From: Candidatus Leptofilum proximum
GTDB lineage: Bacteria; Chloroflexota; Anaerolineae; Promineifilales; Promineifilaceae
Assembly: GCA_016710325.1 (NCBI GenBank)
Contig: JADJXK010000002.1
Coordinates: 3,286,001 to 3,350,000, forward strand
Direction: 5' to 3'
DNA: 64,000 nucleotides
Shown here: one piece after another, positions 35,642 through 42,821 of the stretch
Layout: each line of letters starts with the position of its first letter
How positions within the stretch are numbered: the first letter of the stretch is position 1
Position numbers and translations under genes: made by a program
Notes under the pieces: model-generated
The model's input: the letters and a program-made list of their open reading frames with translations, nothing else
What the model was told of the DNA's origin: nothing
Database searches by the model: none

Positions 35642-37204
35642 ATGCAGACGCAAATTGGTCCAGAGAAACGGCCGTACGGCCGTTCCACCCTTATCCCCCT
35701 CACCACCGAATCACCGATAGTTGCCAAGCTACAAGGCTTGCTGCCCCTGCTGGGCGCCAGCGGCGGTCGCATCAGCGCCTCGGTGTACGACACCGCCCAG
35801 GTGCTGCGCGCCTGCCCACCCGCCAGCGGCGTGACGCCTGGCCTGGAATGGCTCAAGCGGCAGCAGCAGGCCGACGGCGGCTGGGGCAGCCCGGCCGCGC
35901 CGCTCTACCGGCGCATCTCCACCATCGCCGCCATTCTCACCCTGCACCAGTACGCCGACATCATCGACGCTGCGGAAAGCATTGCCGCGGGTCTGGAACA
36001 TTTGCACTTTCAGCGCGAGCTGTGGGCCAACACCGTGCCCGACAGCCTGCCAGTTGGTGCGGAACTCATCTACCCGTACCTCATCGACGAAGCCGCCCGG
36101 CTTAAATTAGCCATGCCCCGCCAGGGCAACACGGCGCTGCTGAGCCAGGGGCGCAAAAAACTGGCGTACATCCAGCACATCCGCCCCGATGCCGGGTCGC
36201 CGCCGATGCACTCCTGGGAAGCATGGGGCAGCAGCCCGGAACCAGCTTACCTGGACGGTGCCGGCAGCATTGGCCACAGCCCGGCGGCAACGGCCGTCTG
36301 GCTGGCCCGCCTCCCTCGCAACGAAACCACAGAGCCGCTGCGCCAGCAGGCCGAAGCCTACCTCAACCGGGCCGCCCGCGTGACGGGCTTCAACATTCCC
36401 GGCGTGGTGCCCGGCATCTGGCCGATGGACCGCTTTGAGCTGGCCTTTGGCCTCTACCCGCTGCTGGTGGCCGATTTACTGGATCTGCCCGCACTGCAAG
36501 ACACGCTGGAGCCGCAGCTGGACGCCCTCGGCTTTGCTCTCACCGAGAAGGGCATTGGGCTCAGCGATTATTTCTACCAGGACGGCGATGATACGGCCGC
36601 TGCCCTGGCCATCCTGCACACAGCGGGTTTCCTGGTGGATCCGTCCATTCTCGACCGCTTCCGGGGGGATGGCGTGTATTACGCCTTCGGCGGCGAAATC
36701 CAGAAGTCCATCTCGCTGACGGCGCGGGCGGTACACGCGCTGCGTCTGTTTGGCCAGCGGGATGAGGCGGCAGTGCGCCTGCTGCTGGAGTCACAGGGGG
36801 AAAACGGCCGTTGGCAAGACGATAAGTGGCACATCTCCTGGCTGTACAACACGCTGCATGGCGTATTGGCCTTGGCGCCGGAAAGTGAGGGGTATACGGC
36901 CGTCATGCGCGCCCAAGAAGATATTATTCACAGCCAGCATGTCAACGGCGGCTGGGGCGTCACCGGCGAGGCCACACCTTCGGAGACGGCGTACGGGCTG
37001 CTGGCGCTCTACACGCTGCACAAGGAAAACCTGCTCACCGACGTCGGGCGCTGGGCCTTTAAACGCGGGCAGGCTTATTTGCAAACGGCCGTCAACCAAC
37101 CCGACCTGGACCGCACGGCGCTGTGGATTGAAAAAGAGCTGTACGTGCCACACCGCATCGAAAAGATGTTTGAGCTGAGCGCTCTGCTCGTTTCTATTGA
37201 TTGA
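35642..37204 (+). CDS. Class II diterpene cyclase-like protein (DxDD type)
   Basis: The 520-residue protein has the alpha-alpha barrel repeats of prenyltransferase/squalene-cyclase proteins, with QW-like motifs (QQADGGWG, HVNGGWG). The acid motif Asp-Gly-Asp-Asp at residues 314-317 is the DxDD general acid of class II cyclases, which protonate geranylgeranyl diphosphate to copalyl- or kolavenyl-type products. Length and layout match bacterial two-domain cyclases such as the Herpetosiphon enzyme. No class I synthase or prenyl diphosphate synthase is nearby. Start after GGAGGAA. Two overlapping ACGGCCGT copies encode Arg-Pro-Tyr-Gly-Arg near its N-terminus. Confidence 0.85.
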   Translation: MQTQIGPEKRPYGRSTLIPLTTESPIVAKLQGLLPLLGASGGRISASVYDTAQVLRACPPASGVTPGLEWLKRQQQADGGWGSPAAPLYRRISTIAAILTLHQYADIIDAAESIAAGLEHLHFQRELWANTVPDSLPVGAELIYPYLIDEAARLKLAMPRQGNTALLSQGRKKLAYIQHIRPDAGSPPMHSWEAWGSSPEPAYLDGAGSIGHSPAATAVWLARLPRNETTEPLRQQAEAYLNRAARVTGFNIPGVVPGIWPMDRFELAFGLYPLLVADLLDLPALQDTLEPQLDALGFALTEKGIGLSDYFYQDGDDTAAALAILHTAGFLVDPSILDRFRGDGVYYAFGGEIQKSISLTARAVHALRLFGQRDEAAVRLLLESQGENGRWQDDKWHISWLYNTLHGVLALAPESEGYTAVMRAQEDIIHSQHVNGGWGVTGEATPSETAYGLLALYTLHKENLLTDVGRWAFKRGQAYLQTAVNQPDLDRTALWIEKELYVPHRIEKMFELSALLVSID

Positions 37205-37221
37205 CAAACCCTTTGCGAATA

Positions 37222-37260
37222 CAACAAAAAAGCTGCATCGTCGGGGCATACGATGCAGCT
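37222..37260 (-). terminator. Terminator of the minus-strand small membrane protein gene
   Basis: AGCTGCATCGT and ACGATGCAGCT form an 11-bp stem around an eight-base loop. On the minus strand a run of T follows. The hairpin lies between the convergent cyclase and the 56-residue protein gene. Confidence 0.8.
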
Positions 37261-37322
37261 CAAACACAAATCGGTGCTTTTCAGAAGTCGCTAATCTTCA
37301 GCAGTTTCTTTTTACCACGCAC

Positions 37323-37493
37323 CTATAGATTGGGTACCATACAACTAACAGCCAAGACGACAAATCCCAACAGAATCAGCCACGGGGCCATGGTGGTAAC
37401 AAAACCTAGCTGCACGATCATTCCCAGAAGGCCCAACACGGCTAAAACCACGGCCACAATAAAGGTAACTTGTTTTGGTGCACTTAAACTCAT
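37323..37493 (-). CDS. Small two-helix membrane protein
   Basis: The 56-residue protein begins MSLSAPKQVTF and has two membrane segments (about 10-30 and 36-54). I recall similar small proteins across Chloroflexota, but they have no assigned function. The start at 37493 follows GGGAGAG; an ATG five codons earlier is the alternative. It is immediately downstream of the LysM protein gene on the same strand. Confidence 0.65.
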   Translation of the reverse strand: MSLSAPKQVTFIVAVVLAVLGLLGMIVQLGFVTTMAPWLILLGFVVLAVSCMVPNL

Positions 37494-37584
37494 TTTTATC
37501 TCTCCCATTTAATCCTTACTAAATTACGCCCCAAAATTATCCAACGCCGACAGACACCTGCCGACGCTGGCAACAAACAGAATT

Positions 37585-38595
37585 CTACAGCTTTGGAATC
37601 TTTAGAACCTGACCGACCCGAATCAGGTTTGGGTTATCCCCAATTACATCCTGGTTGGCTTCATAAATCAGCCGCCAGTTCGCCTGCGTGTTGTAATATT
37701 TTTGGGAGATAAAGCTTAAATTATCGCCGGAAACAACTTTGTGTTCGGCAATAAATTCGGTAAAGCGCGATTTGCTGGCGGCCTTTGTCCTGGCCTCTTC
37801 AGCAGCCTTGGCCTCTTCAGCGGCCTTCGCCTCTTGAGCCTCTTTCGCCGCGGCTTCGCGCTCTGCCTTCTCTTTAGCCATTGCCAATTCTCGTGCTTTT
37901 GCTTCAGCATCGCGTTTGCGCTGTTGGGCTTCCATTTTGGCTTTAATCTCCGCAGCAGCTTTCTCTTTTTCGGCAGCTTCTTTGGCCTCTGCGGCCGCTT
38001 TGGCTTTTGCCGCGGCCTCGGCTTTGGCTTCTGCTTCGGCTTTAGCTTTGGCAGTCGCAGCAGCCTTGGCCTCGGCCGCTTCCTTGGCAGCGGCATCACG
38101 TTCTGTTTTTTCTGCCGCCTGCTTTGCCTGGCGACGAGCCTGCTTGTGGGCAGGCGTAGCCTTTAAAGCGCTGGCAATGGCCTGCAAAGCCTCGTTTTCT
38201 TCACTGCTAACGTTGTCACCAATTCCTAAAACCCCCTCACCGGCCGATTCTGCGACCGTGCGGCCCACGCTAAGCAAAAACGCGCTGAATTCATCCAATT
38301 CATCTGCGCCAAGTTTTTGCTCGACAATGTCGGCAATGCGTCCCAAAGCCTTTTCGGCCTCCGCCTGGGATGCTTTTTCAACAGCTTTATCGGGGTCGTC
38401 ATTATTGGCGGCTACATCCCGGACAAGTTGGCTGCCAGGTTTATGTGCTTTTACAGCCTGGACGAGCGTTTTAGCTTCTTTGCGCTTAACCAAAAGGGCC
38501 ACACGGCCGTCGGCAGCCGACAAAACGGCATTTACCCAAAATGGGGCATCTTTTACCAGTTCCCACTCAGTTGCTGATAATTTTGCTTTTGACAT
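37585..38595 (-). CDS. LysM protein with long Ala/Lys/Glu helix
   Basis: The 336-residue protein has three parts: an N-terminal helical domain (1-150; no recognised family), a charged Ala/Lys/Glu-rich segment (about 150-275) predicted to be one long helix or coiled coil, and a C-terminal LysM domain (about 288-335: HKVVSGDNLSFISQKYYN...VGQVLKIPKL). There is no signal peptide, so the LysM may act in the cytosol as in other BON/LysM-like potassium or stress proteins; that is inference. Start after AAGGAGAA. Confidence 0.78.
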   Translation of the reverse strand: MSKAKLSATEWELVKDAPFWVNAVLSAADGRVALLVKRKEAKTLVQAVKAHKPGSQLVRDVAANNDDPDKAVEKASQAEAEKALGRIADIVEQKLGADELDEFSAFLLSVGRTVAESAGEGVLGIGDNVSSEENEALQAIASALKATPAHKQARRQAKQAAEKTERDAAAKEAAEAKAAATAKAKAEAEAKAEAAAKAKAAAEAKEAAEKEKAAAEIKAKMEAQQRKRDAEAKARELAMAKEKAEREAAAKEAQEAKAAEEAKAAEEARTKAASKSRFTEFIAEHKVVSGDNLSFISQKYYNTQANWRLIYEANQDVIGDNPNLIRVGQVLKIPKL

Positions 38596-39087
38596 ACAGT
38601 TCTCCTTAAATTTTGTGAAGCATTGACATAAAGTATTCGCTGCATACAGGTTGGCAGAAATTTGTTACGAAATCTGGAGGCTCTGCACCAGACTGCTTAA
38701 AGTACAGCGAGCCGCTGATGACAGGACTTGCTTCTGCAAAGCTGTACTAAGAAACTCTTGTCTGCATAGATAGCTAAATAGACAGCTAAATCTCTATTCA
38801 GTCACATTTTTTTGCACGAGTTGGGTCTGGTTGGGCTGGATGACGGATAGGGTACTATTAGACCCTGTTTTTTTGTTTTTGCCACCTGTTTCGAATTTTA
38901 GCGCTTCAAAACTTTGAGATGCGGGACGGACGGCCGTTCCCTCCCCCTCCACAACCAGTCGTGCAGCCAGAAAATAAGCCCCAAAAGTATGTAACCTTTT
39001 GTAATATCCACCATCTAAAAGCACATAGGCAAGCTAGAAATTGCCAATGAGTGACAATCCACAATTGATAGTTTTCGGAGGAATATC
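38596..39087. other. Gene-free spacer
   Basis: I see no convincing gene. A 76-codon minus-strand frame (38794-39024) has no ribosome site and no family resemblance. The stretch contains one ACGGCCGT near 38932 and a short direct repeat around GATAGCTAAATAGACAGCTAA at 38768-38788. Confidence 0.45.
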
Positions 39088-39285
39088 ATGAAACAAAATA
39101 TGGGAAGCATCGATCGGATCATTCGCGCGGTTTTTGCCGTTGTCGTCGCCGTGCTCTACTTTACTAATCTCATTTCGGGAACGGCCGCCATTATCCTGGG
39201 CATTCTGGCCATCGTTTTCCTGCTCACCAGCGTCGTTGGTTTTTGCCCGCTGTACGCCCCGTTTAAGCTCTCCACCAAGAAATAA
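39088..39285 (+). CDS. DUF2892-family small membrane protein
   Basis: The 65-residue protein matches the DUF2892 (YgaP-like inner membrane) pattern: a MGSIDRIIRAV lead, two membrane segments, and CPLYAPFKLSTKK at the end. The family is common and often next to rhodanese or sulfur genes, which are not present here. A strong ribosome site (CGGAGGAATATC) precedes the ATG. Confidence 0.88.
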   Translation: MKQNMGSIDRIIRAVFAVVVAVLYFTNLISGTAAIILGILAIVFLLTSVVGFCPLYAPFKLSTKK

Positions 39286-39308
39286 TTTAACGCAAAGAGC
39301 AACTGGTT

Positions 39309-39341
39309 AAAAGAGTGGCTGCGGCCGCTCTTTTTTTGTTG
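39309..39341 (+). terminator. Terminator after DUF2892 gene
   Basis: AAAGAGTGGC and GGCCGCTCTTT form an imperfect stem followed by T7. It separates the DUF2892 gene from the MFS gene. Confidence 0.65.
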
Positions 39342-39433
39342 GCATATTGGCGATTCGCCGCGCCTGATGTACGATCAGCTCCATCTTTGACCTCTGTCGG
39401 CCGGATAGAGGTCTTATTTTTTGGGACCTGACC

Positions 39434-40735
39434 ATGAAACAACCTCGCCTTGTGGCGCTGCAACATCGTGATTTTCGGCTGCTCTGGTTTGGGCGGTTGC
39501 TCTCCACCATGGGTTCGCAGATGCAGCAAATTGCCATAAGCTGGCACGTGTTTGAACTGCTGCGCGGGCAAACGTTTGAACTGGACTTTTTCGGCCGTAC
39601 TCTGGAACTCAACGCCAGCGCCATCGGCCTGGGCTCGTTGGGGCTGGCGCGGGTGATCCCCGTGGTGATTTTTGCGCTGCTGGGCGGTATGCTGGCCGAT
39701 ACACGCAATCGACGTACGCTGCTCATTTGGGTGCAAACGGCCGCTGCCCTCTTCTCTGGCACCCTGGCGGTGCTCACCTTCACCGGCCACATCACCATTC
39801 CCGTCATCTACCTGCTCAGCGGCGCCCTGGCGGCCGCCTCCGCCTTCGATGAGCCAGCGCGGCAGTCGATTGTGCCCAACCTGGTGCCGCGTGAACACCT
39901 GGCCAACGCCATTACGCTCAACACCGTGTTGTGGCAAATCGCCACCATTGTGGGGCCGGGTCTGGCCGGGCTGCTGGTAGGCCAGTTTGACGTCGGCCTG
40001 GTCTACGCCATCGACGCCTTTTCATTTGGCGCGGTCATCGTTTCGCTGCTGCTGATGAACTATCGCGGGCAGGCTGCGGCGCCGGTGGGCCAGGGGCTGG
40101 GCTGGAATGCGCTGGTAGAAGGGGTACGCTTCACCCTGCAGAACCGGATCATTCGCAGCACGATGCTGCTGGACTTCTTCGCCACTTTCTTTGCCTCGGC
40201 GCGCACCATGCTGCCCATCGTGGCCACCGACGTGCTGAAGCTGGGCGTGGAAGGGTATGGCTTCCTGGCGACGGCCCAGCCAGTCGGCGCGCTTATTGCC
40301 GGGGCGGTTGTGGCCCTGCGCCACGACATCCGCCGCCAGGGTGTGGTGCTGCTGGTGAGCGTGGGCGTGTACGGCCTGGCGACGGCGCTGTTTGGCCTCT
40401 CTACCAGCTTTGTCCTTTCCTACATCTTGTTTGGCCTGACGGGGGCGGGCGACACCGTTTCCACCGTCATTCGCGGCACGCTGCGCCAATTGCTCACGCC
40501 GGATCATCTGCGCGGGCGCATGACCAGCGTGAATATGGTCTTTTTCATGGGTGGCCCGCAGCTGGGTGAACTGGAAGCAGGGCTGGTGGCCTCGGTGTTT
40601 GGTGCACCTTTTGCCATTGTTACGGGCGGAGTGGCCACGGTGCTGCTGACGGCACTCATCGCCTGGCGCTACCCGCGCCTGCGCCGCTACACCAGCGACA
40701 TGGCCGACGACCTCATCAAACAAGCCGCCGCGTAA
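39434..40735 (+). CDS. MFS transporter (MFS_3/EntS-like)
   Basis: The 433-residue protein has twelve hydrophobic segments and the layout of the MFS_3 group (siderophore or macrolide exporters). It begins with QHRDFRLLWFGRLLSTMGSQMQQIAI and has the loop DTRNRRTLL after the second helix. Substrate cannot be inferred. The start has only a weak site (GGGACCTG). The stop TAA runs into a word TTATCCACAGATTACACAG. Confidence 0.88.
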   Translation: MKQPRLVALQHRDFRLLWFGRLLSTMGSQMQQIAISWHVFELLRGQTFELDFFGRTLELNASAIGLGSLGLARVIPVVIFALLGGMLADTRNRRTLLIWVQTAAALFSGTLAVLTFTGHITIPVIYLLSGALAAASAFDEPARQSIVPNLVPREHLANAITLNTVLWQIATIVGPGLAGLLVGQFDVGLVYAIDAFSFGAVIVSLLLMNYRGQAAAPVGQGLGWNALVEGVRFTLQNRIIRSTMLLDFFATFFASARTMLPIVATDVLKLGVEGYGFLATAQPVGALIAGAVVALRHDIRRQGVVLLVSVGVYGLATALFGLSTSFVLSYILFGLTGAGDTVSTVIRGTLRQLLTPDHLRGRMTSVNMVFFMGGPQLGELEAGLVASVFGAPFAIVTGGVATVLLTALIAWRYPRLRRYTSDMADDLIKQAAA

Positions 40736-40800
40736 GATTTATCCACAGATTACACAGATGGCACAGATTTTTGTCACCCTGTCACCTTGTCACCCCTTCA
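40733..40800. repeat. Two adjacent word arrays (periods 9 and 8)
   Basis: The 9-base CACAGATNN word is repeated three times at about 40744-40773, starting within a few bases of the MFS stop codon. The 8-base GTCACCNT word is repeated three times at 40776-40797. Confidence 0.8.
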
Positions 40801-40844
40801 CAGGAAAGCAGGTAAAATGAGGCAAACAGACTGTGAGGCTTACG

Positions 40845-41066
40845 ATGGCGATCATTATTTTTGGAACCAAAGGGCGCGTGGTGCCAGACGGCAGCGCCAG
40901 CAAGCAAACGCTCACCTGCCGCTACTGCGACAATATCGTAGCCATGGAGCCGGTACGCAACAAGCGGTACTTCACCCTCTTTTTCATCCCGATCTTCCCG
41001 CTGGAAAAAGGCGAAGCAGCCTGGCGCTGCCCCAACTGCAAAAAGCTGTTCTTGCGCCGGGAATGA
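40845..41066 (+). CDS. Small zinc-ribbon protein
   Basis: The 73-residue protein has two CxxC pairs (CRYC near residue 25 and CPNC near 63) around a hydrophobic stretch with FTLFFIPIFPLEKG, the pattern of zinc-ribbon_15-type small proteins. Function is unknown. The start is placed at 40845 behind GAGG. Its TGA stop is followed directly by a GGACGCAGAG word. Confidence 0.75.
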   Translation: MAIIIFGTKGRVVPDGSASKQTLTCRYCDNIVAMEPVRNKRYFTLFFIPIFPLEKGEAAWRCPNCKKLFLRRE

Positions 41067-41157
41067 AGGACGCAGAGCACGCAGAGTAAAGTGAGAACAG
41101 AGAGATTCTCTAAAATCTCTGCTCTCTCCTTTCGCTCACTGGTCTCTGCGTCCTAAA
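41066..41157. repeat. CGCAGAG word pair forming a hairpin between convergent genes
   Basis: AGGACGCAGAG after the stop of the zinc-ribbon gene and CTCTGCGTCCT at the stop of the minus-strand gene are inverse copies, with a smaller inverted repeat (AGAGATT...AATCTCT) between. Both stop codons touch the repeat. Confidence 0.8.
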
Positions 41158-41947
41158 GGTGTACGTTTTGCGAGGATTTGAGCATTTGGCGGAGGGGATC
41201 GTAGTGGGCGTCAACGGCCGTTTCAAACCGCGCCATCTCTCCCAACGCCAAAATCTGCTGTCCTGCTGGGTCAAGGTGCATCTGCGTCAGCGCCCGGCGG
41301 ATCGATTGGCGCAGCGGTGCAGGCACGCTTCTGTGGACCACCCAGGGGGGAATCGAGCTGGGGCCAAGCGCCTCGATGATGCGAATCTGGCCTGCCAGCG
41401 CCGGGTCTTCGCGTAGGGCCATTTCCAGCACCGTGCTGTCGATGGCCGAGGCATCCACTTCGCCCGCCAAAACCATTTCCAGCGAGCGTAAATGTGCCCC
41501 CGAGGCCACCGTCTGGCCGAAGAATGTGCCGTTTTCCCCGATTTGTGCCAGTTTGTAGCGCGTGATGTGGTAGCCTGATTGGGAGCCAACTTCGTTGTAG
41601 GCCCACGCCGCCCCACGCAGATCGGCAAAGCTGGTAAAGCGGCTGTCGCGCCGCACCACCACGTCGGAAAAGTAGATGGGGCGATCCTGGTAGCGCGCCC
41701 CGGCCATGACGGGCAGCGCCAGCAGTTCGAGGGCGGGATGGGGTACGGCCGTTTGCTGCACGTATGGATAGCCACAGATCCAGCCCATTTGAATCTGCCC
41801 ATCTATCACCTGCCGCAAGCGCTCTTGCCAGGGTGTGTTGATGACGAAGTGAACCTCCTGGCCAAGCTGCTGAACCAGGTAGTCGGCAACGGCCGCGGTG
41901 ACGGCGTGGGTGTTGGCGGCCTGGCAGGTGGTCAGGTAAAGGATCAT
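41153..41947 (-). CDS. PhnD-like phosphate/phosphonate-binding protein
   Basis: The 264-residue protein has the PhnD/periplasmic-binding fold type II, with SRFTSFADLRGAAWAYNEVGSQSGYH (about 105-130) and GAHLRSLEMVLAGEVDASAIDS (about 150-172), both characteristic of the family. A signal peptide is absent, so it may be a cytosolic or sensor-type member. The ATG overlaps the stop of the upstream hydrolase gene (ATGA), so the two are translationally coupled. No phosphonate permease is nearby. Longer upstream frames overlap the hydrolase and are rejected. Confidence 0.82.
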   Translation of the reverse strand: MILYLTTCQAANTHAVTAAVADYLVQQLGQEVHFVINTPWQERLRQVIDGQIQMGWICGYPYVQQTAVPHPALELLALPVMAGARYQDRPIYFSDVVVRRDSRFTSFADLRGAAWAYNEVGSQSGYHITRYKLAQIGENGTFFGQTVASGAHLRSLEMVLAGEVDASAIDSTVLEMALREDPALAGQIRIIEALGPSSIPPWVVHRSVPAPLRQSIRRALTQMHLDPAGQQILALGEMARFETAVDAHYDPLRQMLKSSQNVHL

Positions 41948-42774
41948 GTGGTTTGCTTGAGGTAGTTTTGCACGATGGCGGCGATGTGGGACGGCCGTTC
42001 CAACGTCAGCATGTGGCCGCAGTCGGGCACCTCCACAAAGGTGGCCTTGGGCTGTAATTCTTGCCACAATTCCCACGCCTGGGGAAACAGCGTATCGGAC
42101 TCGGCGGCGCGGATGGCCAGCGTGGGATGGGTGAGCTGTTCGATGGCCTCCCACACGTGAAATGGCGGCATCGAATAAAACCGGGCTTCCCACTCACGCG
42201 GGAAAACCAGCTCAACCGAACCGTTTTCACCCTCGCGGGTAGCCGAATTGACATAATCCCACAACGACTCATCGGAAAAACGGTTAAAAACGGCTTTGCG
42301 CCGGAAGCGGGCAAAAGCTGCTTGCCGACTGTCCCACCGGGTGCGCCGCTTGAGGGCGCCATCCACCATTTTACTGAAGGCGGGGGCGTCGGGATTTTCA
42401 GCGATCTTTTGCAAAATGGCCGGGGGCAGCATAACCGGCTCAATCAAGATTAATTGCGAAAAGAGGTCGGGGCGGGCAACGGCCGCATACAACGTCGCCA
42501 CCGCCCCCAGCGAATGCCCCACGCCAATCACCTGCTGCCAGCCCATCTGGTCACAAAAGCGAATCAGGTCATCGGCAATGATGCGCCAGCCGGTCATCTC
42601 TTCCGGCCGCGAGCCGGGCCACAGCGGGCGATGCTCGATGGCATACACATGGTAGTCCACCGTGAGCGGTTCCAGAAACTGGCAGAATCCGGCCGGTGGG
42701 TAGGCGTTGGGATGGGCAAAATGGAGTATACGGCCGTTGCCGCCAAAATCAATAAAGGGAATCGAATCTGTCAT
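41944..42774 (-). CDS. Alpha/beta-fold hydrolase
   Basis: The 276-residue protein has the nucleophile elbow GHSLG near residue 87, a candidate acid in AESDTLFP near 220, and a catalytic His in DCGHMLTLERP near 254. An FCDQMGW segment precedes the nucleophile, as in many lactonases and esterases. Substrate unknown. It is coupled to the PhnD-like gene downstream. Confidence 0.88.
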   Translation of the reverse strand: MTDSIPFIDFGGNGRILHFAHPNAYPPAGFCQFLEPLTVDYHVYAIEHRPLWPGSRPEEMTGWRIIADDLIRFCDQMGWQQVIGVGHSLGAVATLYAAVARPDLFSQLILIEPVMLPPAILQKIAENPDAPAFSKMVDGALKRRTRWDSRQAAFARFRRKAVFNRFSDESLWDYVNSATREGENGSVELVFPREWEARFYSMPPFHVWEAIEQLTHPTLAIRAAESDTLFPQAWELWQELQPKATFVEVPDCGHMLTLERPSHIAAIVQNYLKQTT

Positions 42775-42821
42775 GCTGCCTCATTAATCCATACAATGCA
42801 GGGCAAAGGCGCGCCTTTGCC

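Noticed and set aside
38794..39024. 76-codon minus-strand frame
   Set aside because: No ribosome site, low-complexity end and no recognisable family; left as spacer.
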